This document shows, one piece after another, positions 7,016-15,914 of a stretch of DNA of 20,138 nucleotides. A program made the position numbers and the translations under genes. The stretch lies in the NCBI GenBank assembly GCA_023444445.1, contig JAEXMK010000059.1, positions 1-20,138 on the forward strand, in the 5' to 3' direction. The notes beneath the pieces were generated by a model. The model did not search any database and was not told the origin of the DNA. It saw nothing but the letters and a program-made list of their open reading frames with translations. Position 1 is the stretch's first letter, and every line of letters starts with the position of its first letter. This DNA is from Pseudomonadota bacterium. GTDB lineage: Bacteria > Pseudomonadota > Alphaproteobacteria > Rhizobiales > Rhizobiaceae.

Positions 7016-8434
7016 TTAAAAATCGGCGATACTGTAGGGCAGAGCACCGCGCGACAGATGATCGAAATGCAGCTTGCGTTTGAGCGGCGGCACGGCGCGC
7101 TGCACACAATCCACCCTCTCGCAAACCCGACAGGAAATGCCGATCGGCTTGAAGGACGCCGCATTGCCGAGATCGAGCGTATCGGCATAGACGAAATTCT
7201 GCGCATGGGAAATTTCGCAACCAAGTGCGATGGCGTAACGCGGCCTTTCCGTATTGAAACCAGCGCCGGCCTTTTCGATTTGCGTGGCGATGGAAAGATA
7301 GCGCACGCCGTCAGGCGTTTCCGCAAGCTGCCGCACGATCCTGTCGGAGCTCTCGAAGGCCTGATGGATATTCCACAGCGGACAGGCCGCGCCAAAGCGG
7401 GCAAATTGCAGCCGCGTGGCGCTGTGGCGTTTGGTGATGTTGCCGGCGCGGTCGATCTTGGCGAAAAAGATCGGTACGCCTTTCATGCCCGGGCGCTGCA
7501 AGGTGCTCAGCCGGTGGGCCACCTGCTCAAGGCTCGCGCCGAAACGCACGGCGAGAAGTTCGAGATCGTGGCGTAGCTCCTGCGCCGCCCGGTGAAAGCG
7601 GCCATAGGGCAGAATGAGGGCTGCGGCGAAATAATTGTGCAGCCCGATACGACAGATTTCCGCAGCTTCCGCATTGCGGAAACCGGCGCCGGCCAGCACC
7701 CTGTCCACCGTCGCGCCGGCGTGAAGCTGGGCGATCTGCAACGCAAGCTGAAAACAACGGGTGGATGCGGCCATGTAGGAGCTGAGGGTGAGCGTTTTGC
7801 CGACAGGATCGAAATGCCGGATCAGCCCGCCTGCCGCCTCGGTTCTTGTGATATGGATGCCGTAACGGTTCCTGAGATGCGCTGCCAGAATGCCGTCGGT
7901 CTCGCCTCCCTCGATCTCCAGTTCCTGCGCCAGCTCCTCGGCCAGAAGATCGATCTCGGCAACGTAATTGTCGACGAAGTGGAAGAAGTCGCGCACCTCC
8001 TCATAGGGGGTTCTTTCCACCTGCGCGGTGCCACGACCCAGCCGGTCATCCAGTTGCACCAGCTGTTCGCTGTTCTGGCGATACGCCTGGTGGGCGCGAA
8101 GCAGCGCATGGGCAAAACCCGGTGCGTTCTGGGCAATCAGCTTCAACTCCTGAAGCCCCGGTTCGTAATTCATGAACAGCGGGTCCTTCAGCGCCTCGCG
8201 CAGGGCGGAAACCAGCCGGTCGCTCTCCCCCGTCGCCAGTTCCGCTATGTCGAGCTGGAATTTTTCCACCAGCGTCACCAGAACGCTGGCCGAAACGGGG
8301 CGCTGGTTGTTTTCGATCTGGTTCAAGTAACTCGCGGAGATGCCCAGCCGTTCAGCAAATTGCGCCTGCGTGGCGCGGGCATTTTCGCGAAGGCCGCGCA
8401 CCTTGCGGCCGATGAAGAGTTTTTCCGTCGCCAT
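7016..8434 (-). CDS. ScfR/RamB-family short-chain fatty acyl-responsive transcription regulator
   Basis: A 472-residue DNA-binding regulator. The N-terminal XRE-type helix-turn-helix (residues 8-62) includes TQAQFAERLGISASYLNQIE. A middle domain is related to ImmA/IrrE (DUF955), and the C-terminal DUF2083 (ScfR) domain ends in CRVCERVDC, giving Cys435, Cys438 and Cys443. The family includes RamB of corynebacteria and mycobacterial PrpR, regulators of acetate and propionate metabolism that sense acyl-CoA. The peptidase motif HExxH is degenerate here (FQLALQIAQL, 228-237), so it should not be a protease. I chose the ATG at 8434 (MATEKLFIGRK) because the 30 bases beyond it contain a likely operator rather than coding sequence. 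Divergent from pccB, it is the likely controller of the propionyl-CoA genes and perhaps of itself. Confidence 0.9.
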   Translation of the reverse strand: MATEKLFIGRKVRGLRENARATQAQFAERLGISASYLNQIENNQRPVSASVLVTLVEKFQLDIAELATGESDRLVSALREALKDPLFMNYEPGLQELKLIAQNAPGFAHALLRAHQAYRQNSEQLVQLDDRLGRGTAQVERTPYEEVRDFFHFVDNYVAEIDLLAEELAQELEIEGGETDGILAAHLRNRYGIHITRTEAAGGLIRHFDPVGKTLTLSSYMAASTRCFQLALQIAQLHAGATVDRVLAGAGFRNAEAAEICRIGLHNYFAAALILPYGRFHRAAQELRHDLELLAVRFGASLEQVAHRLSTLQRPGMKGVPIFFAKIDRAGNITKRHSATRLQFARFGAACPLWNIHQAFESSDRIVRQLAETPDGVRYLSIATQIEKAGAGFNTERPRYAIALGCEISHAQNFVYADTLDLGNAASFKPIGISCRVCERVDCVQRAVPPLKRKLHFDHLSRGALPYSIADF

Positions 8435-8435
8435 G

Positions 8436-8467
8436 TTGCAACTTTGCAAAATTAAATATTGCAAATA
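8436..8467. promoter_or_regulatory. RamB/ScfR-like operator cluster between scfR-type gene and pccB
   Basis: Two TTGCAA-centred sites lie immediately upstream of the regulator start and about 90-115 bases before pccB. The first is AACTTTGCAAA at 8440-8450, inside TTGCAACTTTGCAAA. The second is AAATATTGCAAATATTT, roughly 8454-8470, a near palindrome. The first matches the core AACTTTGCAAA that I recall as the RamB consensus in Corynebacterium. A weak plus-strand promoter, TTGCAA (8444-8449) and TATTTA (8466-8471), would overlap both sites. The site abuts the regulator's own start codon, which suggests autoregulation. Binding is inference. Confidence 0.6.
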
Positions 8468-8552
8468 TTTATGGCACGCATACGCGCACGATCAAGGCTT
8501 CTAGGCGAATGTTTTCTAAGCTATTGATTTTGAGGAAACGCATGGAGGAAAC

Positions 8553-10085
8553 ATGCCCGGCATTCTGGAGCAATTGGAAACGCGGCGACAAGAGGCGCGG
8601 CTGGGCGGCGGCGTCAAGCGAATCGATGCGCAGCATGCCAAGGGCAAGCTGACGGCGCGCGAGCGCATCGACGTGCTCCTGGATGAAGGTTCCTTCGAGG
8701 AATACGACATGTATGTCACCCACCGGGCGGTGGATTTCGGCATGGCGGAGCAGAAGGTAGCGGGCGACGGTGTCGTCACCGGCTGGGGCACCATCAATGG
8801 CCGGCAGGTCTATGTGTTTTCGCAGGATTTTACCGTGCTCGGCGGTTCGCTCTCGGAAACCCACGCCCAGAAAGTCTGCAAGATCATGGATATGGCGGTC
8901 CGCAACGGCGCGCCTGTTATCGGGCTCAACGACAGCGGCGGCGCGCGTATTCAGGAGGGCGTGGCTTCGCTTGGCGGTTATGCCGATGTCTTCAAACGCA
9001 ATGTCGTCGCCTCCGGCGTCGTGCCGCAAATCTCTGTCATCATGGGGCCTTGTGCGGGTGGCGCCGTTTATTCGCCTGCCATGACCGATTTCATCTTCAT
9101 GGTGCGCGATACCTCCTACATGTTCGTGACAGGGCCGGATGTGGTGAAGACGGTGACGAACGAGATCGTCACGGCCGAAGAACTGGGCGGGGCCTCCACC
9201 CATACCAAAAAATCCTCCGTTGCCGATGGCGCTTACGAAAACGACATCGAGACTCTGGAACATGTGCGGCTGCTTTTCGATTTCCTGCCGCTCAACAATC
9301 GCGAAAAGCCGCCGGTGCGGCCGTTCCACGACGACCCGGCGCGGCTGGAGTTGCGGCTCGATACGCTGATCCCCGACAGTTCCAACAAGCCCTATGACAT
9401 GAAGGAGCTGATCCACGCGCTGGCCGACGAGGGTGATTTCTTCGAGTTGCAGGAGGCCTTTGCCCGCAACATCATCACCGGCTTCATCCGTCTCGAAGGC
9501 CAGACGGTCGGCGTCGTCGCCAACCAGCCGATGGTGCTTGCCGGCTGCCTCGATATCGACAGTTCGCGCAAGGCGGCGCGTTTCGTGCGCTTCTGTGACG
9601 CCTTCAATATTCCGCTGCTGACGCTGGTGGATGTGCCGGGTTTCCTGCCCGGTACGGCACAGGAATATGGCGGCGTCATCAAGCACGGCGCGAAACTTCT
9701 CTTCGCCTATTCGGAGGCGACGGTGCCGATGGTGACGCTGATCACCCGCAAGGCCTATGGCGGCGCTTATGACGTGATGGCCTCCAAACACATCGGCGCT
9801 GATGTGAATTACGCCTGGCCGACGGCGGAAATCGCCGTCATGGGCGCCAAGGGAGCGGCGGAAATCCTCTATCGCTCAGAGCTCTCCGATCCAGAAAAAA
9901 TCGCCGCGCGAACAAGAGAATATGAGGAGCGTTTCGCCAATCCCTTCGTCGCGGCGGAGCGCGGATTTATCGATGAGGTCATCATGCCGCATTCCTCGCG
10001 CCGCCGCATCGCCCGCGCGTTTGCGTCGCTGCGCAACAAGAACGTGGAAACCCGCTGGAAGAAACACGACACCATTCCGCTCTGA
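8553..10085 (+). CDS. pccB: Propionyl-CoA carboxylase beta subunit (carboxyltransferase)
   Basis: The carboxyltransferase half of propionyl-CoA carboxylase, which moves the carboxyl group from biotin to propionyl-CoA to give (S)-methylmalonyl-CoA. The 510-residue length and the two crotonase-like halves are typical. Visible motifs are [17 protein letters not shown] and [18 protein letters not shown] in the N-terminal half, and [22 protein letters not shown] with YGGAYDVM in the C-terminal half. The start has a strong GGAGG seven bases upstream. It is the first gene of the plus-strand propionate block and is divergent from its likely regulator. The alpha subunit follows after two other genes. 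Acetyl- or methylcrotonyl-CoA carboxyltransferases are relatives, but the close match to PccB, and the mutase and epimerase nearby, make propionyl-CoA the substrate. Confidence 0.95.
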   Translation: MPGILEQLETRRQEARLGGGVKRIDAQHAKGKLTARERIDVLLDEGSFEEYDMYVTHRAVDFGMAEQKVAGDGVVTGWGTINGRQVYVFSQDFTVLGGSLSETHAQKVCKIMDMAVRNGAPVIGLNDSGGARIQEGVASLGGYADVFKRNVVASGVVPQISVIMGPCAGGAVYSPAMTDFIFMVRDTSYMFVTGPDVVKTVTNEIVTAEELGGASTHTKKSSVADGAYENDIETLEHVRLLFDFLPLNNREKPPVRPFHDDPARLELRLDTLIPDSSNKPYDMKELIHALADEGDFFELQEAFARNIITGFIRLEGQTVGVVANQPMVLAGCLDIDSSRKAARFVRFCDAFNIPLLTLVDVPGFLPGTAQEYGGVIKHGAKLLFAYSEATVPMVTLITRKAYGGAYDVMASKHIGADVNYAWPTAEIAVMGAKGAAEILYRSELSDPEKIAARTREYEERFANPFVAAERGFIDEVIMPHSSRRRIARAFASLRNKNVETRWKKHDTIPL

Positions 10086-10187
10086 TCTGTTGAAGGGCTG
10101 GAAAAATGCTTCGGCCACCTTACTATATGGATGTTCAGGCGCCCGGATGTCCGGATGTCCTCCCGAAACGCACAAGGACGCATTTTC
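10086..10187. other. Intergenic gap between pccB and yghU-like gene
   Basis: These 102 bases contain an exact tandem copy of CCGGATGT (10143-10150 and 10151-10158) and an AT-rich TTACTATATGG near 10120 that could be a weak -10 region. I see no clear terminator, so read-through from pccB is likely. Confidence 0.35.
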
Positions 10188-11084
10188 ATGGCCGAAAATT
10201 CCTCTGCTGAAAACTTCCCCGCCGGATATGAACCGCCCAAGGTCTGGACCTGGGAAAAGGGTAATGGCGGCCAGTTCGCCAATATCAACCGGCCTATCGC
10301 CGGCCCGACCCATGAAAAGGAACTTCCCGTCGGCAAGCATCCGCTGCAGCTTTATTCGCTGGCGACGCCGAATGGCCAGAAGGTCACCATCATGCTGGAA
10401 GAATTGTTGGCTGCCGGCCACAAAGGCGCAGACTATGATGCGTGGCTGATCAAGATCGGCGAAGGCGACCAATTCGGTTCCGGTTTCGTCGGCGTCAATC
10501 CGAATTCCAAGATCCCGGCGCTGATGGATCATTCGACGCCTGAGCCGACGCGGGTTTTCGAAAGCGGCTCCATCCTTGTTTACCTCGCGGAAAAATTCGG
10601 CGCTTTCCTGCCAAAGGAGGGCAATGCCCGCACGCAGGCGCTGAACTGGCTGTTCTGGCAGATGGGTTCCGCCCCCTTCCTCGGCGGCGGTTTCGGCCAT
10701 TTTTATGCCTATGCGCCGATCAAGATCAAATACGCGATCGACCGTTACGCTATGGAAGTCAAACGGCAGCTTGATGTGCTGGATCGTCATCTTGCTGAGA
10801 ATCGTTATCTCGCCGGATCGGAATATACGATTGCCGACATGGCCGTGTGGCCGTGGTATGGCAAAATCGCGCTGGGTCAGGCCTATGGCGATGCAGGTGC
10901 TTTCCTTGAAGCCGATGGCTACAAGAACGTCATGCGCTGGACGCTGGAAATCGGCGGACGCCCTGCGGTCAAACGCGGCGTGATCGTCAACAAGACCTCC
11001 GGCGATCCGTCCGAACAATTGCATGAACGCCACGATGCCTCCGACTTCGACACGAAGACGCAGGACAAGATCGGCAAGGCATAA
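10188..11084 (+). CDS. yghU: YghU-like glutathione S-transferase / disulfide-bond oxidoreductase
   Basis: A 298-residue cytoplasmic member of the Nu-class glutathione transferases. E. coli YghU binds two glutathiones per subunit and reduces disulfides. The distinctive N-terminal extension is present, with NRPIAGPTHEKELPVG (from Asn34, which corresponds to the glutathione-contacting Asn of E. coli YghU), then the thioredoxin-like domain starting LYSLATPNGQKVTIMLEELL (about residues 55-74), ESGSILVYLAEKFG, and the helical C-terminal domain with YTIADMAVWPWYG. Length is close to E. coli YghU (288). The ATG at 10188 is chosen for AAGGA nine bases upstream; the frame is open earlier but without family-like sequence. 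It lies between pccB and pccA on the same strand, but no direct role in propionate use is known. Confidence 0.92.
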   Translation: MAENSSAENFPAGYEPPKVWTWEKGNGGQFANINRPIAGPTHEKELPVGKHPLQLYSLATPNGQKVTIMLEELLAAGHKGADYDAWLIKIGEGDQFGSGFVGVNPNSKIPALMDHSTPEPTRVFESGSILVYLAEKFGAFLPKEGNARTQALNWLFWQMGSAPFLGGGFGHFYAYAPIKIKYAIDRYAMEVKRQLDVLDRHLAENRYLAGSEYTIADMAVWPWYGKIALGQAYGDAGAFLEADGYKNVMRWTLEIGGRPAVKRGVIVNKTSGDPSEQLHERHDASDFDTKTQDKIGKA

Positions 11085-11092
11085 TGAAAGAC

Positions 11093-11132
11093 TAGAGCGC
11101 TTCTGGTTTAAATGGACCATGAAAGCGCTCTA
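11093..11132. repeat. Palindromic intergenic repeat (rhizobial type) or terminator hairpin
   Basis: TAGAGCGCTT (11093-11102) pairs perfectly with AAGCGCTCTA (11123-11132), leaving a 20-base loop that contains a smaller TGGT...ACCA pairing. It begins nine bases after the yghU-like stop codon. Similar AGAGCGCTT...AAGCGCTCT palindromes recur between genes in rhizobial genomes as I remember them. No T-run follows, so termination would be imperfect at best. Confidence 0.6.
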
Positions 11133-11207
11133 ATTATTTGAACTACGCATTGTCCGCAGGTAAAGGCGAACCCGCTTTTACTGGAAATGCTTTTCGAAGG
11201 ACAAAAC

Positions 11208-11585
11208 ATGGCGAACCTGCCCGAAATGACCAAACACAAGGGGTTTCCCTCCGGCATGCCAAGCACGGGCGTCCAGTTCACCATCCGCCGCGCCAACCCC
11301 AAGGGAGTAACGCCTATCAAGATGATACCTCGCAGGGCGCGCGACGACTCCAAGGAGCATCGCATCGATGCCGCCTTTCTGCACTCGCTCTGGCACCATT
11401 TCGGTGCCGAGCCCTTCGAGCGCGGCAATCTCGATGCTGCCCGCCTCAACCTGCTTTTCGGCCGCGAGGTGGTGCCGGCGGAGAAGAATTTCGACCCTGT
11501 TTCCTACCAGGCGATGCTCGTCATAGACGAACGCGTCGCGCGGCAGAGTTTCCCGGAGTCCTTCGAGAATTTCTTCGAGATCTGA
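11208..11585 (+). CDS. Conserved-looking hypothetical protein, unknown function
   Basis: A 125-residue soluble protein that I do not recognise. The start at 11208 (MANLPEMTKHKG) has AAGGA six bases upstream; an ATG at 11187 would add seven residues without a ribosome site. The N-terminal half is rich in Pro, Gly, Lys and Arg (for example IRRANPKGVTPIKMIPRRAR) and may be flexible. From about residue 55 (HRIDAAFLHSLWHHFGAEPF) the protein looks helical, and it ends in an acidic, aromatic tail (ESFENFFEI). It has no Cys, no signal peptide and no membrane segment. It lies 45 bases before pccA on the same strand. Codon use looks like that of its neighbours, so I take it as a real gene. A link to the carboxylase is only positional. 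Confidence 0.75.
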   Translation: MANLPEMTKHKGFPSGMPSTGVQFTIRRANPKGVTPIKMIPRRARDDSKEHRIDAAFLHSLWHHFGAEPFERGNLDAARLNLLFGREVVPAEKNFDPVSYQAMLVIDERVARQSFPESFENFFEI

Positions 11586-11630
11586 GGACTTTTTAAGGGT
11601 TTGTGCTGAGGGAAGAGGGGCAACAACCGC

Positions 11631-13634
11631 ATGATCAAGAAAATCCTCATCGCCAATCGCGGCGAGATCGCCTGCCGGGTCATCAAGACGGCGAAGAAGA
11701 TGGGCATCGCCACCGTTGCGGTTTATTCAGATGCCGATGCCAATGCGCTGCATGTGAGACAAGCAGATGAGGCCGTTCATATCGGCCCGGCCCCCTCATC
11801 GCAGTCCTATATCGTCATCGAGAAGATCTTGGAGGCGATCAAGAAGACCGGGGCGGACGCGGTCCATCCGGGCTATGGCTTCCTGTCGGAAAACGCTGCC
11901 TTTGGGCAGGCGCTGGAAAAGGCGGGTGTCGTTTTTATCGGTCCGCCCGTCGGCGCGATCGAGGCCATGGGTGACAAGATCACTTCCAAGAAACTGGCGG
12001 CGAATGCCGGCGTTTCCACCGTTCCCGGCCATATGGGGCTGATCGAGGATGCGGATGAGGCGGTCAAGATCGCGTCCCAGATCGGGTATCCCGTCATGAT
12101 CAAGGCCTCTGCCGGCGGCGGTGGCAAGGGTATGCGCATCGCCTTCAACGATGCCGAAGCGCGCGAGGGTTTTCAGTCCTCCAAAAACGAAGCGAAATCC
12201 TCCTTTGGTGACGATCGCATCTTCATCGAAAAATTCGTCACCCAGCCGCGCCATATCGAAATTCAGGTGCTAGGCGACAAGCACGGCAATATCCTTTATC
12301 TCGGGGAGCGCGAATGCTCGATCCAGCGGCGCAACCAGAAAGTCATCGAGGAAGCGCCGTCGCCGTTTCTGGACGAGGTGACTCGGCATGCCATGGGCGA
12401 GCAGGCCGTGGCGCTGGCGAGAGCCGTCGGCTACCATTCGGCCGGCACGGTGGAATTCATCGTCGATGGCGACCGCAACTTTTATTTCCTTGAAATGAAC
12501 ACCCGTTTGCAGGTGGAGCATCCGGTGACGGAACTGGTCACGGGCATCGATCTGGTCGAGCAGATGATCCGTGTGGCCTCGGGTGAGAAACTGTCCTTAG
12601 GACAGGCGGATGTGAAGCTGAACGGTTGGGCGATCGAAAGCCGGCTTTATGCCGAAGACCCCTATCGCAACTTCCTTCCCTCCATTGGCCGGCTGACGCG
12701 TTATCGCCCGCCGCAGGAGGGTGTGCAGGAGAACGGAACGATCATCCGCAACGATACCGGTGTTTTCGAAGGCGGCGAAATTTCGATGTATTACGATCCG
12801 ATGATCGCCAAGCTGTGCAGCTGGGGCAAGGATCGGGCGACAGCCATCGATGCCATGGGAGAGGCATTGGATTGTTTTGAGGTTGAAGGCATTGGCCACA
12901 ATCTGCCCTTTCTCTCCGCCGTCATGCAGCACGAGCGCTTTCGCTCTGGCAGGCTGACGACTGGCTTTATTGCAGAAGAGTTTCCGGAAGGCTTTTCCGG
13001 CGTCGAGCCGGATGAGGCCGCCGCGCGCAAGCTTTCCGCTATTGCGGCCATCATCAATCAGCGCCTGCAGAACCGCGCGGTTGAAATTTCCGGTACCATC
13101 GGCAATCACCGCCGCATTGTCGGGGCTGACTGGGTGGTTTCGTTTGGCGCGTTCCGCCACGGGGTCAGCGTCGAAACCGGTGCGGATGGTACGGCGGTCC
13201 GTTTTGAGGATGGGATGGCGCTGACCATCGATACCGGCTGGCGTCCCGGCCAAAGCCTTGGCCTCTTAACGGTGGCGGGCGAGGTCATCGCCGCCAAGGT
13301 CGATCTTGCAGGGGCAGCGGTTCGCCTGCGTTGGCGCGGCATGGATGTTCTCGCCCGCGTGCGCAGCCCGCGCGTTGCGGAGCTCGCGCTGCTGATGCCG
13401 GAAAAACTGCCGCCGGATACCTCGAAACTGCTGCTCTGCCCCATGCCCGGTGTCATTACCGGTATCTCGGTGGGTGAGGGTGACGAGGTGGAGGCCGGGC
13501 AGGCGCTGGCGACGGTGGAGGCCATGAAGATGGAGAACATCCTTCGCGCGGAAAAACGCGGCCGTGTTGTGAGAGTGGCGGCAAAACCGGGCGACAGCCT
13601 CGCGGTGGACGAGGTCATTCTCGAGTTCGAGTAA
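11631..13634 (+). CDS. pccA: Propionyl-CoA carboxylase alpha subunit (biotin carboxylase and BCCP)
   Basis: The biotin-bearing subunit: it carboxylates its own biotin with ATP and bicarbonate and hands the carboxyl group to PccB. The 667-residue protein begins MIKKILIANRGEIACRV, and the ATP-grasp biotin carboxylase domain covers about residues 1-450, with AGGGGKGM at 161-168 and EMNTRLQVEHP at 288-298 (catalytic Arg292). A middle linker domain that contacts PccB follows. The C-terminal biotinyl domain carries EAMKMEN, with Lys633 biotinylated 35 residues from the end, the usual distance. GAGGGG lies about ten bases before the ATG. Methylcrotonyl-CoA carboxylase alpha is the nearest alternative, but the context favours propionyl-CoA. 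Confidence 0.95.
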   Translation: MIKKILIANRGEIACRVIKTAKKMGIATVAVYSDADANALHVRQADEAVHIGPAPSSQSYIVIEKILEAIKKTGADAVHPGYGFLSENAAFGQALEKAGVVFIGPPVGAIEAMGDKITSKKLAANAGVSTVPGHMGLIEDADEAVKIASQIGYPVMIKASAGGGGKGMRIAFNDAEAREGFQSSKNEAKSSFGDDRIFIEKFVTQPRHIEIQVLGDKHGNILYLGERECSIQRRNQKVIEEAPSPFLDEVTRHAMGEQAVALARAVGYHSAGTVEFIVDGDRNFYFLEMNTRLQVEHPVTELVTGIDLVEQMIRVASGEKLSLGQADVKLNGWAIESRLYAEDPYRNFLPSIGRLTRYRPPQEGVQENGTIIRNDTGVFEGGEISMYYDPMIAKLCSWGKDRATAIDAMGEALDCFEVEGIGHNLPFLSAVMQHERFRSGRLTTGFIAEEFPEGFSGVEPDEAAARKLSAIAAIINQRLQNRAVEISGTIGNHRRIVGADWVVSFGAFRHGVSVETGADGTAVRFEDGMALTIDTGWRPGQSLGLLTVAGEVIAAKVDLAGAAVRLRWRGMDVLARVRSPRVAELALLMPEKLPPDTSKLLLCPMPGVITGISVGEGDEVEAGQALATVEAMKMENILRAEKRGRVVRVAAKPGDSLAVDEVILEFE

Positions 13635-13759
13635 CGCGGCTGCCGTTTCTTCGGAACGCAAGCGGGCCGCAGCGGTTTATGGGCACGGGGTAGATCGTTC
13701 GATTTTCGTCATGATCACCCGCCAGAATGCTGAAGCGAAATGCAAAAGGGGAGAGATGC

Positions 13760-15901
13760 ATGTCGGGTGAAAAAACGGTGCGAGATTGGCTTCACCTTGC
13801 TGAAAAGGAGCTGAAGCGCTCACCGGACACACTCGTCTGGCACACCCCCGAGGGCATCGAGGTCAAGCCGCTCTATACGGCAGACGACCTGCAACATGTT
13901 TCCCATCTTAATAGCGTGCCGGGATTCGCCCCTTTCACCCGCGGTCCGCGCGCCACCATGTATGCCGGACGGCCCTGGACCATCCGTCAATATGCCGGTT
14001 TCTCCACCGCGGAAGCCTCCAATGCCTTTTACCGCAAGGCGCTGGCCGCCGGCCAGCAGGGCGTTTCCGTCGCTTTCGATCTCGCCACCCATCGCGGTTA
14101 TGATAGCGACCATCCGCGCGTGGAGGGCGATGTCGGCAAGGCGGGCGTTGCGATCGATAGTGTCGAGGACATGAAAATCCTGTTCGACGGCATCCCGCTC
14201 GAAAAGGTCTCGGTGTCCATGACGATGAATGGCGCGGTCATTCCCGTGCTTGCCAATTTCATCGTTGCGGGGGAGGAACAGGGCGTTCCGCGTGCAGCGC
14301 TCTCCGGCACCATCCAGAACGATATCCTTAAGGAGTTCATGGTCCGCAACACCTATATCTATCCGCCGGAACCCTCGATGCGGATCATTGCCGACATCAT
14401 CGAATACACGGCCAAGGAGATGCCGAAATTCAACTCCATCTCCATTTCCGGCTATCACATGCAGGAGGCGGGCGCGACGCTGGTGCAGGAGCTTGCCTTC
14501 ACACTCGCGGATGGCCGTGAATATGTGCGTGCGGCGTTGGCCAAGGGGCTGAATGTTGACGATTTTGCCGGCCGTCTGTCGTTCTTTTTCGCCATCGGCA
14601 TGAATTTCTTCATGGAAGCGGCCAAGCTGCGCGCCGCGCGCCTGCTGTGGTCACGCATTATGGAGGAATTCAAGCCGCAAAAGGCGTCCTCGCTGATGTT
14701 GCGCACCCATTGCCAGACATCCGGCGTCTCGCTTCAGGAGCAGGACCCCTATAACAACATCGTCCGCACCGCCTTTGAGGCCATGTCCGCCGTGCTCGGC
14801 GGCACGCAATCACTGCACACCAATTCGTTTGATGAGGCCATTGCCCTGCCGACGGAATTTTCCGCCCGTATTGCCCGCAACACGCAGCTTATCCTCCAGC
14901 ATGAGACCGGCGTCACCAGGGTCGTTGATCCTTTGGCGGGTTCCTATTATGTCGAAAGCCTGACGAATGAGCTGGCCGAGAAGGCCTGGGCGTTGATCGA
15001 GGAGGTCGAGACGCTTGGCGGCATGACCAAGGCGGTGGCGGAGGGCTTGCCAAAGCGGCTGATCGAAGAGGCGGCGACACGCCGGCAGGCGGCGGTGGAC
15101 AAGGGCGAGGAGGTGATCGTTGGCGTCAACCGTTACAGGCTGGAAACGGAAGAGGATATCGATGTTCTCGATATCGATAACGCGGCGGTGCGTGCGGCAC
15201 AGATCCGCCGCATCGAGGACACGCGCCGTCGCCGCGATGGTAAGGACGTGACCGCCGCTTTGCAGGCGCTCTCGGAGGTGGCTCGCAGCGGCAAGGGTAA
15301 TATTCTCGAAGCCGCCGTTGTCGCGGCCCGTTCACGCGCCACGGTGGGAGAAATTTCCGATGCGTTGCGCGTGGCCTTCGGCGACCACGCCGCCGTGCCT
15401 GAGGTGGTGAGCGATATCTACGGCGAGGCCTACAAGGATGAACCGGAGCTGGCCACGCTTGCCGCCCGGCTCTCCGGAGTTGCCGAAAGGATCGGCACCA
15501 AACCGCGTATCATGGTCGCCAAGCTCGGTCAGGATGGGCATGATCGCGGCGCAAAGGTCATTGCGTCTGCCTTTGGCGATATCGGTTTCGACGTGCTGGC
15601 CGGTCCCCTGTTCCAGACGCCGGTGGAGGCAGCCGAGCTTGCCGTTGAGAACAAGGTGCATGTGGTCGGCATGTCGTCGCTCGCCGCAGGACACAAGACG
15701 CTTGCGCCGCAGCTGGTCGAGGCATTGAAACAGAAGGGCGCAGAAGACATCATCGTTGTTGTCGGAGGGGTCATTCCGCGCCAGGATTATCAGTTCCTGC
15801 TCGACCACGGCGTCTCGGCCATCTTCGGCCCCGGCACCAATGTCATGGATGCGGCCAACAAGGTGCTCGACCTGCTCGAGGGCATCAGGCGAAATGCGTG
15901 A
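13760..15901 (+). CDS. scpA: Methylmalonyl-CoA mutase, single-chain adenosylcobalamin-dependent
   Basis: Isomerises (R)-methylmalonyl-CoA to succinyl-CoA by a radical mechanism with adenosylcobalamin. The 713-residue protein contains the whole enzyme: an N-terminal TIM-barrel substrate domain ([17 protein letters not shown] near residue 73, then [19 protein letters not shown]) and a C-terminal cobalamin-binding domain with DGHDRG, giving Asp592 and the cobalt-ligand His594, then [12 protein letters not shown]. It is therefore the homodimeric form rather than the two-subunit form. The ATG at 13760 follows AAGGGGAGAG and suits the family start; the frame extends 11 codons upstream without support. 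The gene is known as bhbA in Sinorhizobium and mutA or scpA elsewhere. The epimerase gene follows after 13 bases. I see no meaB/argK chaperone gene in the window. Confidence 0.96.
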   Translation: MSGEKTVRDWLHLAEKELKRSPDTLVWHTPEGIEVKPLYTADDLQHVSHLNSVPGFAPFTRGPRATMYAGRPWTIRQYAGFSTAEASNAFYRKALAAGQQGVSVAFDLATHRGYDSDHPRVEGDVGKAGVAIDSVEDMKILFDGIPLEKVSVSMTMNGAVIPVLANFIVAGEEQGVPRAALSGTIQNDILKEFMVRNTYIYPPEPSMRIIADIIEYTAKEMPKFNSISISGYHMQEAGATLVQELAFTLADGREYVRAALAKGLNVDDFAGRLSFFFAIGMNFFMEAAKLRAARLLWSRIMEEFKPQKASSLMLRTHCQTSGVSLQEQDPYNNIVRTAFEAMSAVLGGTQSLHTNSFDEAIALPTEFSARIARNTQLILQHETGVTRVVDPLAGSYYVESLTNELAEKAWALIEEVETLGGMTKAVAEGLPKRLIEEAATRRQAAVDKGEEVIVGVNRYRLETEEDIDVLDIDNAAVRAAQIRRIEDTRRRRDGKDVTAALQALSEVARSGKGNILEAAVVAARSRATVGEISDALRVAFGDHAAVPEVVSDIYGEAYKDEPELATLAARLSGVAERIGTKPRIMVAKLGQDGHDRGAKVIASAFGDIGFDVLAGPLFQTPVEAAELAVENKVHVVGMSSLAAGHKTLAPQLVEALKQKGAEDIIVVVGGVIPRQDYQFLLDHGVSAIFGPGTNVMDAANKVLDLLEGIRRNA

Positions 15902-15914
15902 GGGGCGGGCGAGC

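Noticed and set aside
7592..8455. A 287-codon open frame on the plus strand opposite the ScfR regulator
   Set aside because: The minus-strand frame has clear helix-turn-helix and ScfR domains; the plus-strand frame has shadow-like composition.
8469..9791. A 440-codon open frame on the minus strand opposite pccB
   Set aside because: It is antisense to a clear pccB, has low-complexity His/Arg/Asp-rich composition and no recognisable domain; such shadows are common in high-GC DNA.
10143..10158. Exact tandem repeat of CCGGATGT as a possible operator or target-site duplication
   Set aside because: Only two 8-base copies without symmetry or flanking element; most likely a small slippage duplication.
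9876..11120. A 414-codon open frame on the minus strand across the pccB end and the yghU-like gene
   Set aside because: It spans two well-supported genes on the other strand and an intergenic gap, with no family resemblance.
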